This document shows positions 24,733 through 32,654 of a stretch of DNA of 64,000 nt, piece by piece (within the stretch, counting starts at the first letter, position 1; each line of letters opens with the position of its first letter). The position numbers and the translations under genes were made by a program. The notes below the pieces were generated by a model. That model did not search any database, was not told where the DNA came from, and worked only from the letters and a program-made list of their open reading frames with translations. This DNA is from Algoriphagus lacus (GTDB lineage: Bacteria; Bacteroidota; Bacteroidia; Cytophagales; Cyclobacteriaceae), in contig NZ_QXML01000002.1 in the NCBI RefSeq assembly GCF_003583985.1, positions 496,001 through 560,000 on the forward strand. Direction: 5' to 3'.

Positions 24733-25689
24733 TTATTTTTTCAACGGAAAGAAATTCGGTAGGTTTTTCAGAATATCAGCTGTCATCGCATCCAAGTCGT
24801 AGTCGGGTCTCCATCCCCAATCCTCTCTGGCCCGGCTGTCGTCGATGCTATCCGGCCAAGAGTCGGCAATGGCTTGACGGAAGTCTGGATCATAGTCGAT
24901 TTGGAAGTTTGGTACGTGTTTTTTGATGCTTTCGTAGATTTCTTTTGGGGAAAAACTCATACCGGAAAGGTTGTAGCTGGAGCGGATTTTCACCGATTCC
25001 CTGGGTGCATTCATCAGGTCCAAGGTAGCCTTGATCGCATCCGGCATATACATCATCGGCAGGTAGCTGTTTTCGCGGAGGAAGCAGGTGAATTTTTCCC
25101 CGGCCAAGGCTTTGTGGTAAATGTCGACTGCATAATCAGTCGTGCCACCACCCGGTAGGGATTTGTATCCGATCAATCCCGGATAACGGAGGCTTCGGAC
25201 ATCCACTCCATACTTTTGGAAGTAATATTCGCACCATCGTTCTCCTGCCTGCTTGCTGATCCCGTACACGGTGTTGGGTTCTTTGACGCAGAATTGGGGC
25301 GTATTTACCTTTGGAGTATTGGGTCCGAAAACGGCAATTGAAGAGGGCCAGTAGATTTTATCCAGTTTCAGGTCTTTGGCCAATTCCAGGACATAAAGCA
25401 AACTCTCCATGTTGAGATGCCAGGCAAAGAGCGGGTTCTTTTCACCAGTTGCTGAAAGCACTGCAGCCAAATGATAGATCTGCGTGACATGTTCTTCTTT
25501 GACCAGATCCCGGAGGGCTTCCTTGTTCATTGCGTCCAATACTTCAAATCGGCAATAATCAAAAGCAACTCGAGCTGAATCTCGGAGGTCTGTTGCGATA
25601 ACTTGCTCACCGCCAAACTGATCCGCAAGAGAACGAGTGAGTTCTGAACCTAGCTGCCCGGCAGCGCCGATGATGAGGATTTTTTCCAT
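24733..25689 (-). CDS. tdh: L-threonine 3-dehydrogenase, SDR/epimerase type
   Basis: Extended SDR enzyme oxidising L-threonine to 2-amino-3-ketobutyrate with NAD+. The N-terminal cofactor motif is IIGAAGQLGSEL; the catalytic residues are the Ser pair in WPSSIAVFGP and Tyr-Lys in VYGISKQAGERW. The YPGLIGYKSLPGGGTTDYAVDIYH stretch and DDSRAREDWGWRPDYDL near the end are signatures of the short-chain Tdh subgroup (as in Flavobacterium and mammals) rather than the zinc-dependent medium-chain Tdh. The gene is divergent from kbl, whose product cleaves the next intermediate; this gene pairing is strong support. Length of 318 is normal. Confidence 0.93.
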   Translation of the reverse strand: MEKILIIGAAGQLGSELTRSLADQFGGEQVIATDLRDSARVAFDYCRFEVLDAMNKEALRDLVKEEHVTQIYHLAAVLSATGEKNPLFAWHLNMESLLYVLELAKDLKLDKIYWPSSIAVFGPNTPKVNTPQFCVKEPNTVYGISKQAGERWCEYYFQKYGVDVRSLRYPGLIGYKSLPGGGTTDYAVDIYHKALAGEKFTCFLRENSYLPMMYMPDAIKATLDLMNAPRESVKIRSSYNLSGMSFSPKEIYESIKKHVPNFQIDYDPDFRQAIADSWPDSIDDSRAREDWGWRPDYDLDAMTADILKNLPNFFPLKK

Positions 25690-25736
25690 GTCTTTCCTTC
25701 AAAAAAAGCCCGAAAGTCGCCTTGAGGGTTTTTGTT

Positions 25737-25744
25737 TATATTTG
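25737..25744 (+). promoter_or_regulatory. Candidate -7 box for kbl
   Basis: TATATTTG matches TAnnTTTG in the tdh-kbl intergenic region, 98 bases before the kbl ATG. No TTTG occurs at the expected 19-21-base distance, so this rests on the -7 element alone. Confidence 0.3.
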
Positions 25745-25842
25745 GGTTTGCTTGCGCAAAAGTAGTAAAAAAGACCTCTCCGCATTGGTTTTTTGATCAG
25801 CGGAAATCCTCAAAAAACAAAAACAATTTTAATCCATCGAGC

Positions 25843-27039
25843 ATGTACGATCAGTTTAAACCCAAATTGGAGCAAGAGCTTAAATCCATCGAGGAAGCAG
25901 GACTATTCAAAAGGGAAAGAATCATCACTTCACCGCAAGCCGCAGAAATCACCATTGCTGGCGGTCAGAAAGTACTCAACTTCTGTGCGAATAATTACTT
26001 GGGACTTTCCTCCCATCCGAGAGTGATCGAAGCTGCCAAAGCTGCTATTGATACCCATGGATTTGGCATGTCATCCGTTCGATTCATTTGCGGTACTCAG
26101 GATATTCACAAGGAGCTCGAGCGAAAGATCTCCGAGTTTTTGGGTACAGAAGATACCATTCTATATGCTGCGGCCTTTGATGCAAACGGAGGAGTGTTTG
26201 AACCACTCTTTGGTCCGGAGGATGCGATTATTTCCGATGCTTTGAATCACGCATCCATCATCGATGGTGTTCGACTTTGCAAGGCGATGCGCTACCGCTA
26301 TGAGCATAACAATATGGCGGACCTGGAAAAGCAGCTTCAGGACGCCATCGCTGCCGGAGCCAAGCAAAAAATCATCGTGACCGATGGCGTTTTCTCCATG
26401 GACGGAACCATCGCCCAGTTGGATAAAATCGTCGAATTGGCTGAGAAATACGAAGCATTGATCATGTCAGACGAATGCCATTCTACCGGATTTATGGGAA
26501 AAACAGGTCGAGGAGTCCATGAGCATCGCGGGGTGATGGGCAAAATCGACATCATCACCGGTACGCTGGGTAAAGCATTGGGTGGAGCCTCCGGTGGTTT
26601 TACATCAGGCCGAAAGGAAATCATCGAGTTGCTACGTCAGCGATCCAGACCGTATTTGTTTTCGAATACCTTGGCTCCTTCCATTACCGGAGCATCCATA
26701 GCCGTGTTTGATCTGCTTTCTGAGACCACAGAGCTTCGCGACAAACTCGAGGAAAACACGATGTATTTCCGTGAAAAAATGACCGCGGCAGGATTTGACA
26801 TCAAGCCGGGTGAGCATGCGATTGTGCCGATTATGCTTTACGATGCAGTGCTTTCTCAGAAGATGGCCGAAAAGCTTCTTGAAAAAGGAATCTACGTGAT
26901 CGGATTTTATTATCCGGTGGTTCCAAAAGGTCAGGCCAGAATCCGGGTCCAGATTTCCGCTGGTCACGAACGGCATCATTTGGATAAAGCGATTGCCGCT
27001 TTTATAGAAGTAGGCAAAGAATTGGGGGTCGTTAAGTAA
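25843..27039 (+). CDS. kbl: Glycine C-acetyltransferase (2-amino-3-ketobutyrate CoA ligase)
   Basis: PLP enzyme of the alpha-oxoamine synthase family that splits 2-amino-3-ketobutyrate with CoA into glycine and acetyl-CoA, completing threonine breakdown started by Tdh. The PLP lysine is K244 in [60 protein letters not shown] and [12 protein letters not shown] are canonical. The 398-residue size equals that of E. coli Kbl. I use ATG 25843 ([11 protein letters not shown]); the frame runs upstream through a low-quality stretch with no conserved sequence. Distinction from serine palmitoyltransferase and AONS rests on motif detail and on the divergent tdh. Confidence 0.95.
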   Translation: MYDQFKPKLEQELKSIEEAGLFKRERIITSPQAAEITIAGGQKVLNFCANNYLGLSSHPRVIEAAKAAIDTHGFGMSSVRFICGTQDIHKELERKISEFLGTEDTILYAAAFDANGGVFEPLFGPEDAIISDALNHASIIDGVRLCKAMRYRYEHNNMADLEKQLQDAIAAGAKQKIIVTDGVFSMDGTIAQLDKIVELAEKYEALIMSDECHSTGFMGKTGRGVHEHRGVMGKIDIITGTLGKALGGASGGFTSGRKEIIELLRQRSRPYLFSNTLAPSITGASIAVFDLLSETTELRDKLEENTMYFREKMTAAGFDIKPGEHAIVPIMLYDAVLSQKMAEKLLEKGIYVIGFYYPVVPKGQARIRVQISAGHERHHLDKAIAAFIEVGKELGVVK

Positions 27040-27061
27040 GTTCCGTTCCGTCTGGACCTAG

Positions 27062-27099
27062 ATTAAAAAAAACCGGCAAAAGCGAATTTTGCCGGTTTT
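27062..27099. terminator. Bidirectional intrinsic terminator between kbl and cdaA
   Basis: AAAACCGGCAAAA (27069-27081) pairs perfectly with TTTTGCCGGTTTT (27087-27099) around a five-base loop. T-rich sequence follows on both strands, so it can end both convergent transcripts. Confidence 0.9.
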
Positions 27100-27124
27100 G
27101 TCATTTTTTCAAACCAGTATTTGG

Positions 27125-28003
27125 TCACAAAGACTTACTGGTCATTGCCAACTTCCGTTTGGTTGAAAGGTCGTATTCGGAAAGATTTTCGAAGCGGTCA
27201 TCCAAGTCTTCATTGTTCAGGTAATCGTTGATGATTTCACGAATTTCCTGAAACGATAAGTTATGTAGCACCTTTCCGTTTTTCATCATGGAGATTTGTC
27301 CGGTCTCTTCAGATACCACCAAAATCAAAGCATCTGTCGCTTCTGACATACCTATGGCGGCTCGGTGTCTCAGTCCAAACTGTGCCGGAACTTCGCGTTC
27401 TGTTACCGGTAAAATACAGCGGGCAGCTTTAATTCTTCCTTTGTGGATGATCACCGCACCGTCATGAAGCGGACTGTATTTGTTGAAAATCGAAATTAGG
27501 AGTCTTTTGGATAGTTCTGCATCCAGGATGTCACCACTTTCTGCATAGAATTTCAATTCAACCGTACTGGAAATAACGATCAGTGCACCGGTATTGCTTC
27601 CAGACAGTGACTTGGTAGCATCGATGATTGGGCTGATGTTGAAGGCTGAGTTTTCTTTTTTTCTCCAAAAAAACAGGAGGTCTTTCCAGACATTGTCATC
27701 GGAGAAAATTGAGGAACGACCCAAAATCAGGAGGAACTTTCGGATTTCCGGAGCAAAAATGATAATGGCAGCAATCACACCCACTCCCATAAATTGGCCT
27801 AAAATGGCTGATAGGAGTTCCATCCTAACTGCCCTTACGAGCAAATAGATCAGATATAGAGATAGAAATCCAAGGAAGATTTTGATCGCAACACTGCCTT
27901 TGAGCAATTTATACACTTGGTACAATAGCGCTGCCACCAATGCAATATCGATCATATTGACAATGGAGATATCTAAAAATCCTATTTTAAACAGCAGGCT
28001 CAA
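27125..28003 (-). CDS. cdaA: Diadenylate cyclase CdaA (c-di-AMP synthase)
   Basis: Integral-membrane enzyme making cyclic di-AMP from two ATP. Three N-terminal membrane helices (about 12-30, 38-58, 65-83) precede the DAC domain, which shows the active-site motifs LHDGAVII (D181-G-A) and GLRHRAAIG (R212-H-R). The usual GTRHRAA has Thr where this has Leu211. At 292 residues it matches the Bacteroidota CdaA form with a slightly extended C-terminus. It overlaps folP by four bases (ATGA), a gene order seen in many members of the phylum. No partner CdaR or GlmM is next to it. Confidence 0.93.
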   Translation of the reverse strand: MSLLFKIGFLDISIVNMIDIALVAALLYQVYKLLKGSVAIKIFLGFLSLYLIYLLVRAVRMELLSAILGQFMGVGVIAAIIIFAPEIRKFLLILGRSSIFSDDNVWKDLLFFWRKKENSAFNISPIIDATKSLSGSNTGALIVISSTVELKFYAESGDILDAELSKRLLISIFNKYSPLHDGAVIIHKGRIKAARCILPVTEREVPAQFGLRHRAAIGMSEATDALILVVSEETGQISMMKNGKVLHNLSFQEIREIINDYLNNEDLDDRFENLSEYDLSTKRKLAMTSKSL

Positions 28004-28884
28004 GGGTATATTTTTTCGTAAAGTTTAATCGTTTCTTTGGCTTCCTTAACGTCGTGCACTCTGAGGATGTTCGCTCCTTGCAATAAAGCAAACATATTCA
28101 AAGCTGTAGTCCCGTTAAGGGCATCCTTTGGTTCGATTTGCAAGGTTTTGTAAATCATTGATTTTCTTGAAACCCCTGCAAGAAGTGGGAATCCCATGAC
28201 TTCAAAACTTTTAAGATTTCTCAGTAGAAAGAAATTTTGTTCGATGGTTTTTGCAAATCCAAACCCAGGATCGATAATTACATCTTTGATGCCAAGTTTT
28301 TTAATAAGATCCACTTTTTCCGCGAAATAGTACAGAGTTTCTGTCAAAATATCTGAATAATTCGCTTGGCTTTGCATGTTTTGAGGATTTCCCTTCATGT
28401 GCATGGCAATGTAGGGTACTCCAAGTTTCGCTACCAATGGAAGCATTGCCTTACCTAGGTTGCCGGCAGAAATATCATTGACCAAATCCGCACCTGCAGT
28501 TACGGATTCCAGAGCAACCTTAGATCGAAATGTGTCAATTGAAATCAAGATTTCAGGAAATTCCCGGCGAATCACTTCTACTGCTGGAACGACACGCTGC
28601 AATTCTTCTTCCACAGAAATATCCACTGCTCCAGGTCGGGTACTGTAGCCTCCGAGATCCAAAAAATCAGCGCCTTCCCGAATCATTTTTTCGGCGATGA
28701 AAAGGATGGAATCAGGGCTTTTTGCCACCCGACTGCCTTCAAAAAATGAATCCGGAGTCAGATTCAGAATTCCCATTACCTTGGGTTTGTCCAGGCTAAT
28801 CAGCCTTCCCTTGATTTGAAGTGTATATTTTTGGGGAAATAATTTATCTTCGATCGAAGAAGACGGACTTGATCCGGAGAGCAT
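28000..28884 (-). CDS. folP: Dihydropteroate synthase
   Basis: Condenses 6-hydroxymethyl-dihydropterin diphosphate with p-aminobenzoate in folate synthesis; the target of sulfonamides. The motifs are MGILNLTPDSFFEGSR, DLGGYSTRPGA, ISIDTFRSKVALE, LVNDISAG, IAMHMKGNPQNM, DPGFGFAKT and LAGVSRKSMI, in order around the TIM barrel. At 294 residues it is slightly longer than E. coli FolP because of a 30-residue N-terminal tail of low conservation. First gene of the minus-strand folP-cdaA unit; the upstream gap to the divergent DUF1599 gene is only 14 bases, so the promoters must lie inside or between the two genes. Confidence 0.95.
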   Translation of the reverse strand: MLSGSSPSSSIEDKLFPQKYTLQIKGRLISLDKPKVMGILNLTPDSFFEGSRVAKSPDSILFIAEKMIREGADFLDLGGYSTRPGAVDISVEEELQRVVPAVEVIRREFPEILISIDTFRSKVALESVTAGADLVNDISAGNLGKAMLPLVAKLGVPYIAMHMKGNPQNMQSQANYSDILTETLYYFAEKVDLIKKLGIKDVIIDPGFGFAKTIEQNFFLLRNLKSFEVMGFPLLAGVSRKSMIYKTLQIEPKDALNGTTALNMFALLQGANILRVHDVKEAKETIKLYEKIYP

Positions 28885-28898
28885 TAAACTAAAGTGTT

Positions 28899-29444
28899 TT
28901 GGAGACTAAAACCAGCAACGAATATAAGCAAGTAATCGCCCGATGTAAAGATTTATTCCGGAAGAAAACCCTGGATTATGGGACTGCTTGGAGGATTTTG
29001 AGGCTTTCATCGATTACAGACCAGATTTTTATAAAAGCTCAGCGAATTCGTTCCATTCAGGAAAAAGGTAGTCAGAAGGTCAATGATCCAATCGTTGACG
29101 AGTTTGTGGGAATTATCAATTATTGCCTGATTGCACTCATCCAAATTAGCCTGAGAGGAGACGACCGGATGGATATTCCATTTGATGAATTAGAGCCGCT
29201 TTATGACAGATGGACAGCGGATACCAAGGCACTTTTGGAGAATAAAAATCATGATTACGGAGAAGCTTGGAGAGATATGCGTGTCAGTTCGATGACCGAT
29301 ATAATACTCATGAAGCTTTTCAGAGTGAAGCAAATTGAGGATAATCAGGGAAAAACAATCGTCTCGGAAGGAATCGAGGCCAACTATCAGGATATGATAA
29401 ATTACTCAGTTTTTTGCCTTATTAAATTAGGATACCATGAATAA
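28899..29444 (+). CDS. DUF1599 protein with TTG start
   Basis: 181-residue protein built from two similar halves: KKTLDYGTAWRILRLSSITDQIFIKAQRIRSI and NKNHDYGEAWRDMRVSSMTDIILMKLFRVKQI, each followed by a helix ending in INYCLIALIQ or INYSVFCLIK. This duplicated DYGxAWR-SSxTD pattern defines DUF1599 (nucleotide-modification-associated domain family, function unproven). A stop codon lies three codons upstream and there is no early ATG, so TTG at 28899 must be the start. It is divergent from folP by 14 bases and overlaps the next gene by eight, the order usual in Bacteroidota. Confidence 0.85.
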   Translation: METKTSNEYKQVIARCKDLFRKKTLDYGTAWRILRLSSITDQIFIKAQRIRSIQEKGSQKVNDPIVDEFVGIINYCLIALIQISLRGDDRMDIPFDELEPLYDRWTADTKALLENKNHDYGEAWRDMRVSSMTDIILMKLFRVKQIEDNQGKTIVSEGIEANYQDMINYSVFCLIKLGYHE

Positions 29445-30534
29445 GCAAGCCATACTTTGGGTCCTCCGTCTTTTGGTGGGAGGGCTTTTTATTTTCTCAG
29501 GGCTCATTAAGGTCAATGATCCAGTTGGGACGGCCATCAAGTTGGAGGAATACTTTGACGTTTTTTCCAATGATATAGCAGGGTTTTTCTACGCCTTTAA
29601 GCCGTTTGCACTTTATATCGCGACGGCCTTGGTAGTGGCAGAAGTGGTGCTCGGTTTAATGCTGATTTTGGGAGTTAAGTTGAAGCAGACCATTTGGGCT
29701 CTTGGCCTGATGATCCTTTTCTTTACGTTTTTGACCTTTTATTCTGCTTATTTTAATAAGGTTACGGATTGTGGCTGCTTTGGCGATGCCATCAAATTGA
29801 CACCTTGGGAGTCGTTTTATAAGGACATTATCTTGTTGGTGATGATTTCTTTTCTGTTCATTTTCAGAAAAGACCTTCCGGAGGAAACGCCAAAATGGGC
29901 GAGTGTTTCAGCTGTTGTAAGCTTAATCCTTTCCCTAGGTTTGGCAGTTTGGGCGATTCAAAACTTACCCTTTATTGATTTCAGAGCTTACAAAAACGGA
30001 GTAAGTATCCCGACAAACATGCAGCCTTCCGCACCGCTTCAATATACTTATGTGATGAAAAAGGGAGGAGAGACGTTCAAGTTTGATCAATATCCTACAG
30101 ACGAAAGCTATGAGTTTGTGGAGATGGTTTTGAAAAATCCCGAGGCTTTACCCAAGATTTCTGATTTTGCTGCATGGAATGCGGAGAGCGATCAGACTGA
30201 GTTCCTTTTTGCGGGAAACAAAGTGGTCATTCTAAGCAGCAACATGTCCAAAATGAGTGACGCCAACCTTGATGCGTTGACTGAGTTGGTCAAATCATTG
30301 GAAGGGGCTCCGGTTGACGTGGTGTTTATGGCTGCTGCAACTCAAGAGGAGATTGATGCCTTTTTGTCCAAAAATAACTGGAGTGTCATCGGTCTTCAAG
30401 CCGATGCGACAGTTGTTAAAACCATTATGCGTGCAAATCCCGGAATAATGATCTTGAAAGACGGTGTGGTGATGGAGAAATTCCACCACAACAATACTCC
30501 GGAGGCAACCGATGTTTTGGACTTTTTTCTATGA
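29437..30534 (+). CDS. DoxX/MauE-like membrane protein with thioredoxin-like C-terminus (BT_3928 family)
   Basis: Inner-membrane protein of 365 residues. The first 145 residues hold about four membrane helices with the DoxX pattern LRLLVGGLFIFSGLIKVNDP and the Cys-rich loop DCGCFGDAI; a fifth helix lies near 152-172. The remainder, about 190 residues, has alternating strands and helices like a thioredoxin-type fold (FLFAGNKVVILSSNMS, GIMILKDGVVMEKFHH) but no CxxC, so redox chemistry there is doubtful. The CGCF cysteines of the membrane part are the more likely active thiols. It lies between DUF1599 and aroK with overlapping ends on both sides; role unknown. Confidence 0.82.
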   Translation: MNKQAILWVLRLLVGGLFIFSGLIKVNDPVGTAIKLEEYFDVFSNDIAGFFYAFKPFALYIATALVVAEVVLGLMLILGVKLKQTIWALGLMILFFTFLTFYSAYFNKVTDCGCFGDAIKLTPWESFYKDIILLVMISFLFIFRKDLPEETPKWASVSAVVSLILSLGLAVWAIQNLPFIDFRAYKNGVSIPTNMQPSAPLQYTYVMKKGGETFKFDQYPTDESYEFVEMVLKNPEALPKISDFAAWNAESDQTEFLFAGNKVVILSSNMSKMSDANLDALTELVKSLEGAPVDVVFMAAATQEEIDAFLSKNNWSVIGLQADATVVKTIMRANPGIMILKDGVVMEKFHHNNTPEATDVLDFFL

Positions 30535-31061
30535 GTAAGAATCTCAAAGTTGTTTTGGTTGGTTTACCGGGTTGCGGGAAGAGCACCTTTGGGCGTCAAC
30601 TTGCCCAAGAGTTGAAGTTTCCCTATTTGGACTTGGATATTCAGGTGGAGGAAAAATTTCAGCAGAAAATACCGGAAATTTTTTCCATTTACGGAGAAGG
30701 GAAATTCAGAGAATGGGAAACTGAGACGCTTTCGGAATTACTGAAACGGGAATCTTCTTTTGTGTTAGCGACCGGTGGTGGAGCTCCCTGCTTCAATGAC
30801 AATATGGATATGATCAATGAAGCAGCCATATCTGTATACTTGGATGTACCGTTGGATGCAATTTCTGAGAGATTAAGAGTCTCAAAGGTTCAAAACCGAC
30901 CCATGTTTCAAGGGTTGGATCAGGGTGAAATCACATTGAAGCTGAAGAGCTTACTATCCCAACGAGAGTATTTTTACAATCAGGCAAAAATAAAGCTCAG
31001 CGGTGAGGATTTTTCCGCTGAGCTGTTGATGTATGAGCTGATCAATCAGCTCAAAAGTTAA
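30531..31061 (+). CDS. aroK: Shikimate kinase
   Basis: Phosphorylates shikimate with ATP in the aromatic amino-acid pathway. The P-loop is GLPGCGKST (11-19); the shikimate-binding region follows (YLDLDIQVEEK, with Asp of DxD); FREWETETL carries the conserved Arg-Glu; ATGGGAPC is the Walker-B-like GGG motif; and QNRPMF is the lid region. At 176 residues it is a normal length. It overlaps the DoxX-like gene by ATGA and converges with the barrel gene, overlapping its end by 11 bases, so there is no separate terminator. Confidence 0.94.
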   Translation: MSKNLKVVLVGLPGCGKSTFGRQLAQELKFPYLDLDIQVEEKFQQKIPEIFSIYGEGKFREWETETLSELLKRESSFVLATGGGAPCFNDNMDMINEAAISVYLDVPLDAISERLRVSKVQNRPMFQGLDQGEITLKLKSLLSQREYFYNQAKIKLSGEDFSAELLMYELINQLKS

Positions 31062-32565
31062 AACCAAGGGTTAATACCCCAGAGGTTATGTTGTTTTCCA
31101 ATTCTGTCAAGGGGCCGTAGTTGAATCCATCTTCATCCAAGACTTGATAACTACGATATAGGGCATTGAATTTTTGGTTGACCAAGGCAAAATCAATGGA
31201 GAATGATTTGATTCTCACTCCTATACCACCGCTGATTTGTTGAGTGCTTTGATCAAATCCGGGTGAATTGGAGAAGGGATCTCCAAAATGGGCATAACCG
31301 GCCCTTACCCTAAACATGTCAAATTTTGCTTCGCCGCCAATTCTGTAATTGATTGTGCTGGTATAAATATCATTGATTACCTGATTGTCGGGACCTTCGT
31401 CAAAGTCATTTGAATTGATGCGACCAGCGCTGTAATCCACCCAATCCACATCAGCAGAAATAAAGCCGTTTTTCCCGATGAAGAATGTTGCTCCTCCTCC
31501 GATTTTTAGCGGGGTATTCAGGCCATAATTGCTGATTACCAGATCTGTAATGGCTTCCTGTCTGCCAAGAGTAATGTCTTCCTGCTCAAAGTAATAATTG
31601 TTGTAATTAGCGGTCATTCCAGCCTCATACTCTTCGTTGAGCCCATACCAAGTAGGAGATTGGAAAATAAAGCCCAGATTCAAGTAATCAATGGGTTTGT
31701 AAATGACTCCCAGGTTCACGTTGACACCAGCACCATTGATGAAGAGGTTTTCCCGCAGGCTTGAATTGGCCAAAGGCTGATCCACAAATTCCTCGTTGTA
31801 AGTTTTAAATGAGGAAAAGGAAAGGGTTCGGATTCCTAGACTTCCACCAACAAAGAATTTGTGATCGAAATTGGCTCCATAAGAAAAGGTGATCTGGTTG
31901 GCACTTCCCTCCTGAGTAATGTTTTCATCCTGAAAAGGAAAACCTAAGATGAATGAATCATAGGAAGTCGGATTGTCAATCGGTTTTCCATTCTCATCGA
32001 ATACGATGGGATTAATTTGGTAAGTCTGATAAGCCAGGCCAGTTAGGCCATAGTTTTCAATTTGATTTTCAGGAATTCCAAAAGCGTCATCCAAGTAGAA
32101 ATCAATGATGGAACTTTCACCGAGTTCATCTGAAAAGTAGCCGTATTCTGTATTGAAATTGGCTATTCTTTGAAAACTGAAGCCAAATGCCCCACCTTTG
32201 AAAGATCCTGATTCAAGACTTTCCTTGGGACTTGCCATCACATAGCTCATGTTGGGCAGAGAAAAGTTAGTCGTGTTATACGATTTGCTTTGTCCCAAAT
32301 AGCGAGTATCCACTCCCCAGTCAGAATATCCCAAGCTGATACTGGCTTCTGAGGATCTGAAAAATCCCAGTCCGGCAGGGTTACCTGCTATATTGGAAAC
32401 ATCACCGCCTAATGACCATTGAGTTCCTCCGATCCCGATGATTCTGGCAGAACCCGTAGGATTGGATTTTCCAAATCGATAGGCATCTTCATAGTATCCG
32501 CTTTGGGCAAAAGCACCTGCTATAGAAATAGTGCTGAGGGTAAGAAATAATGTCAATAACCTCAT
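31051..32565 (-). CDS. Outer-membrane beta-barrel protein, FadL/OmpP1-like
   Basis: Signal peptide MRLLTLFLTL...AFAQ (about 1-20) is followed by the YEDAYRFGKSNPTGSARIIGIGGTQWSLGGDVSNIAGNPAGLGFF stretch that opens OmpP1/FadL/TodX-type barrels in Bacteroidota. The rest alternates amphipathic strands with aromatic residues and ends in Phe (LTLGFNF), the usual BAM-recognised C-terminus. Length of 504 fits a 14-stranded barrel. Such proteins import hydrophobic compounds; the ligand here is not known. The C-terminus overlaps aroK by 11 bases in the convergent orientation. Confidence 0.82.
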   Translation of the reverse strand: MRLLTLFLTLSTISIAGAFAQSGYYEDAYRFGKSNPTGSARIIGIGGTQWSLGGDVSNIAGNPAGLGFFRSSEASISLGYSDWGVDTRYLGQSKSYNTTNFSLPNMSYVMASPKESLESGSFKGGAFGFSFQRIANFNTEYGYFSDELGESSIIDFYLDDAFGIPENQIENYGLTGLAYQTYQINPIVFDENGKPIDNPTSYDSFILGFPFQDENITQEGSANQITFSYGANFDHKFFVGGSLGIRTLSFSSFKTYNEEFVDQPLANSSLRENLFINGAGVNVNLGVIYKPIDYLNLGFIFQSPTWYGLNEEYEAGMTANYNNYYFEQEDITLGRQEAITDLVISNYGLNTPLKIGGGATFFIGKNGFISADVDWVDYSAGRINSNDFDEGPDNQVINDIYTSTINYRIGGEAKFDMFRVRAGYAHFGDPFSNSPGFDQSTQQISGGIGVRIKSFSIDFALVNQKFNALYRSYQVLDEDGFNYGPLTELENNITSGVLTLGFNF

Positions 32566-32627
32566 TAAATCGTCATTTTGTTGTTAAGAGATAACGGATG
32601 TTTTTTGTTTTTGTGCGGCATTTCCGC

Positions 32628-32654
32628 AAAAAAAAGGGGGAAATTAATTCCCCC
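32628..32654 (-). terminator. Intrinsic terminator containing a stop codon in its loop (minus strand)
   Basis: On the minus strand GGGGGAA (32654-32648) pairs with TTCCCCC (32642-32636), followed by eight T (32635-32628). The loop holds the TAA stop (32646-32644) of the Gly/Tyr-rich lipoprotein. Confidence 0.88.
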
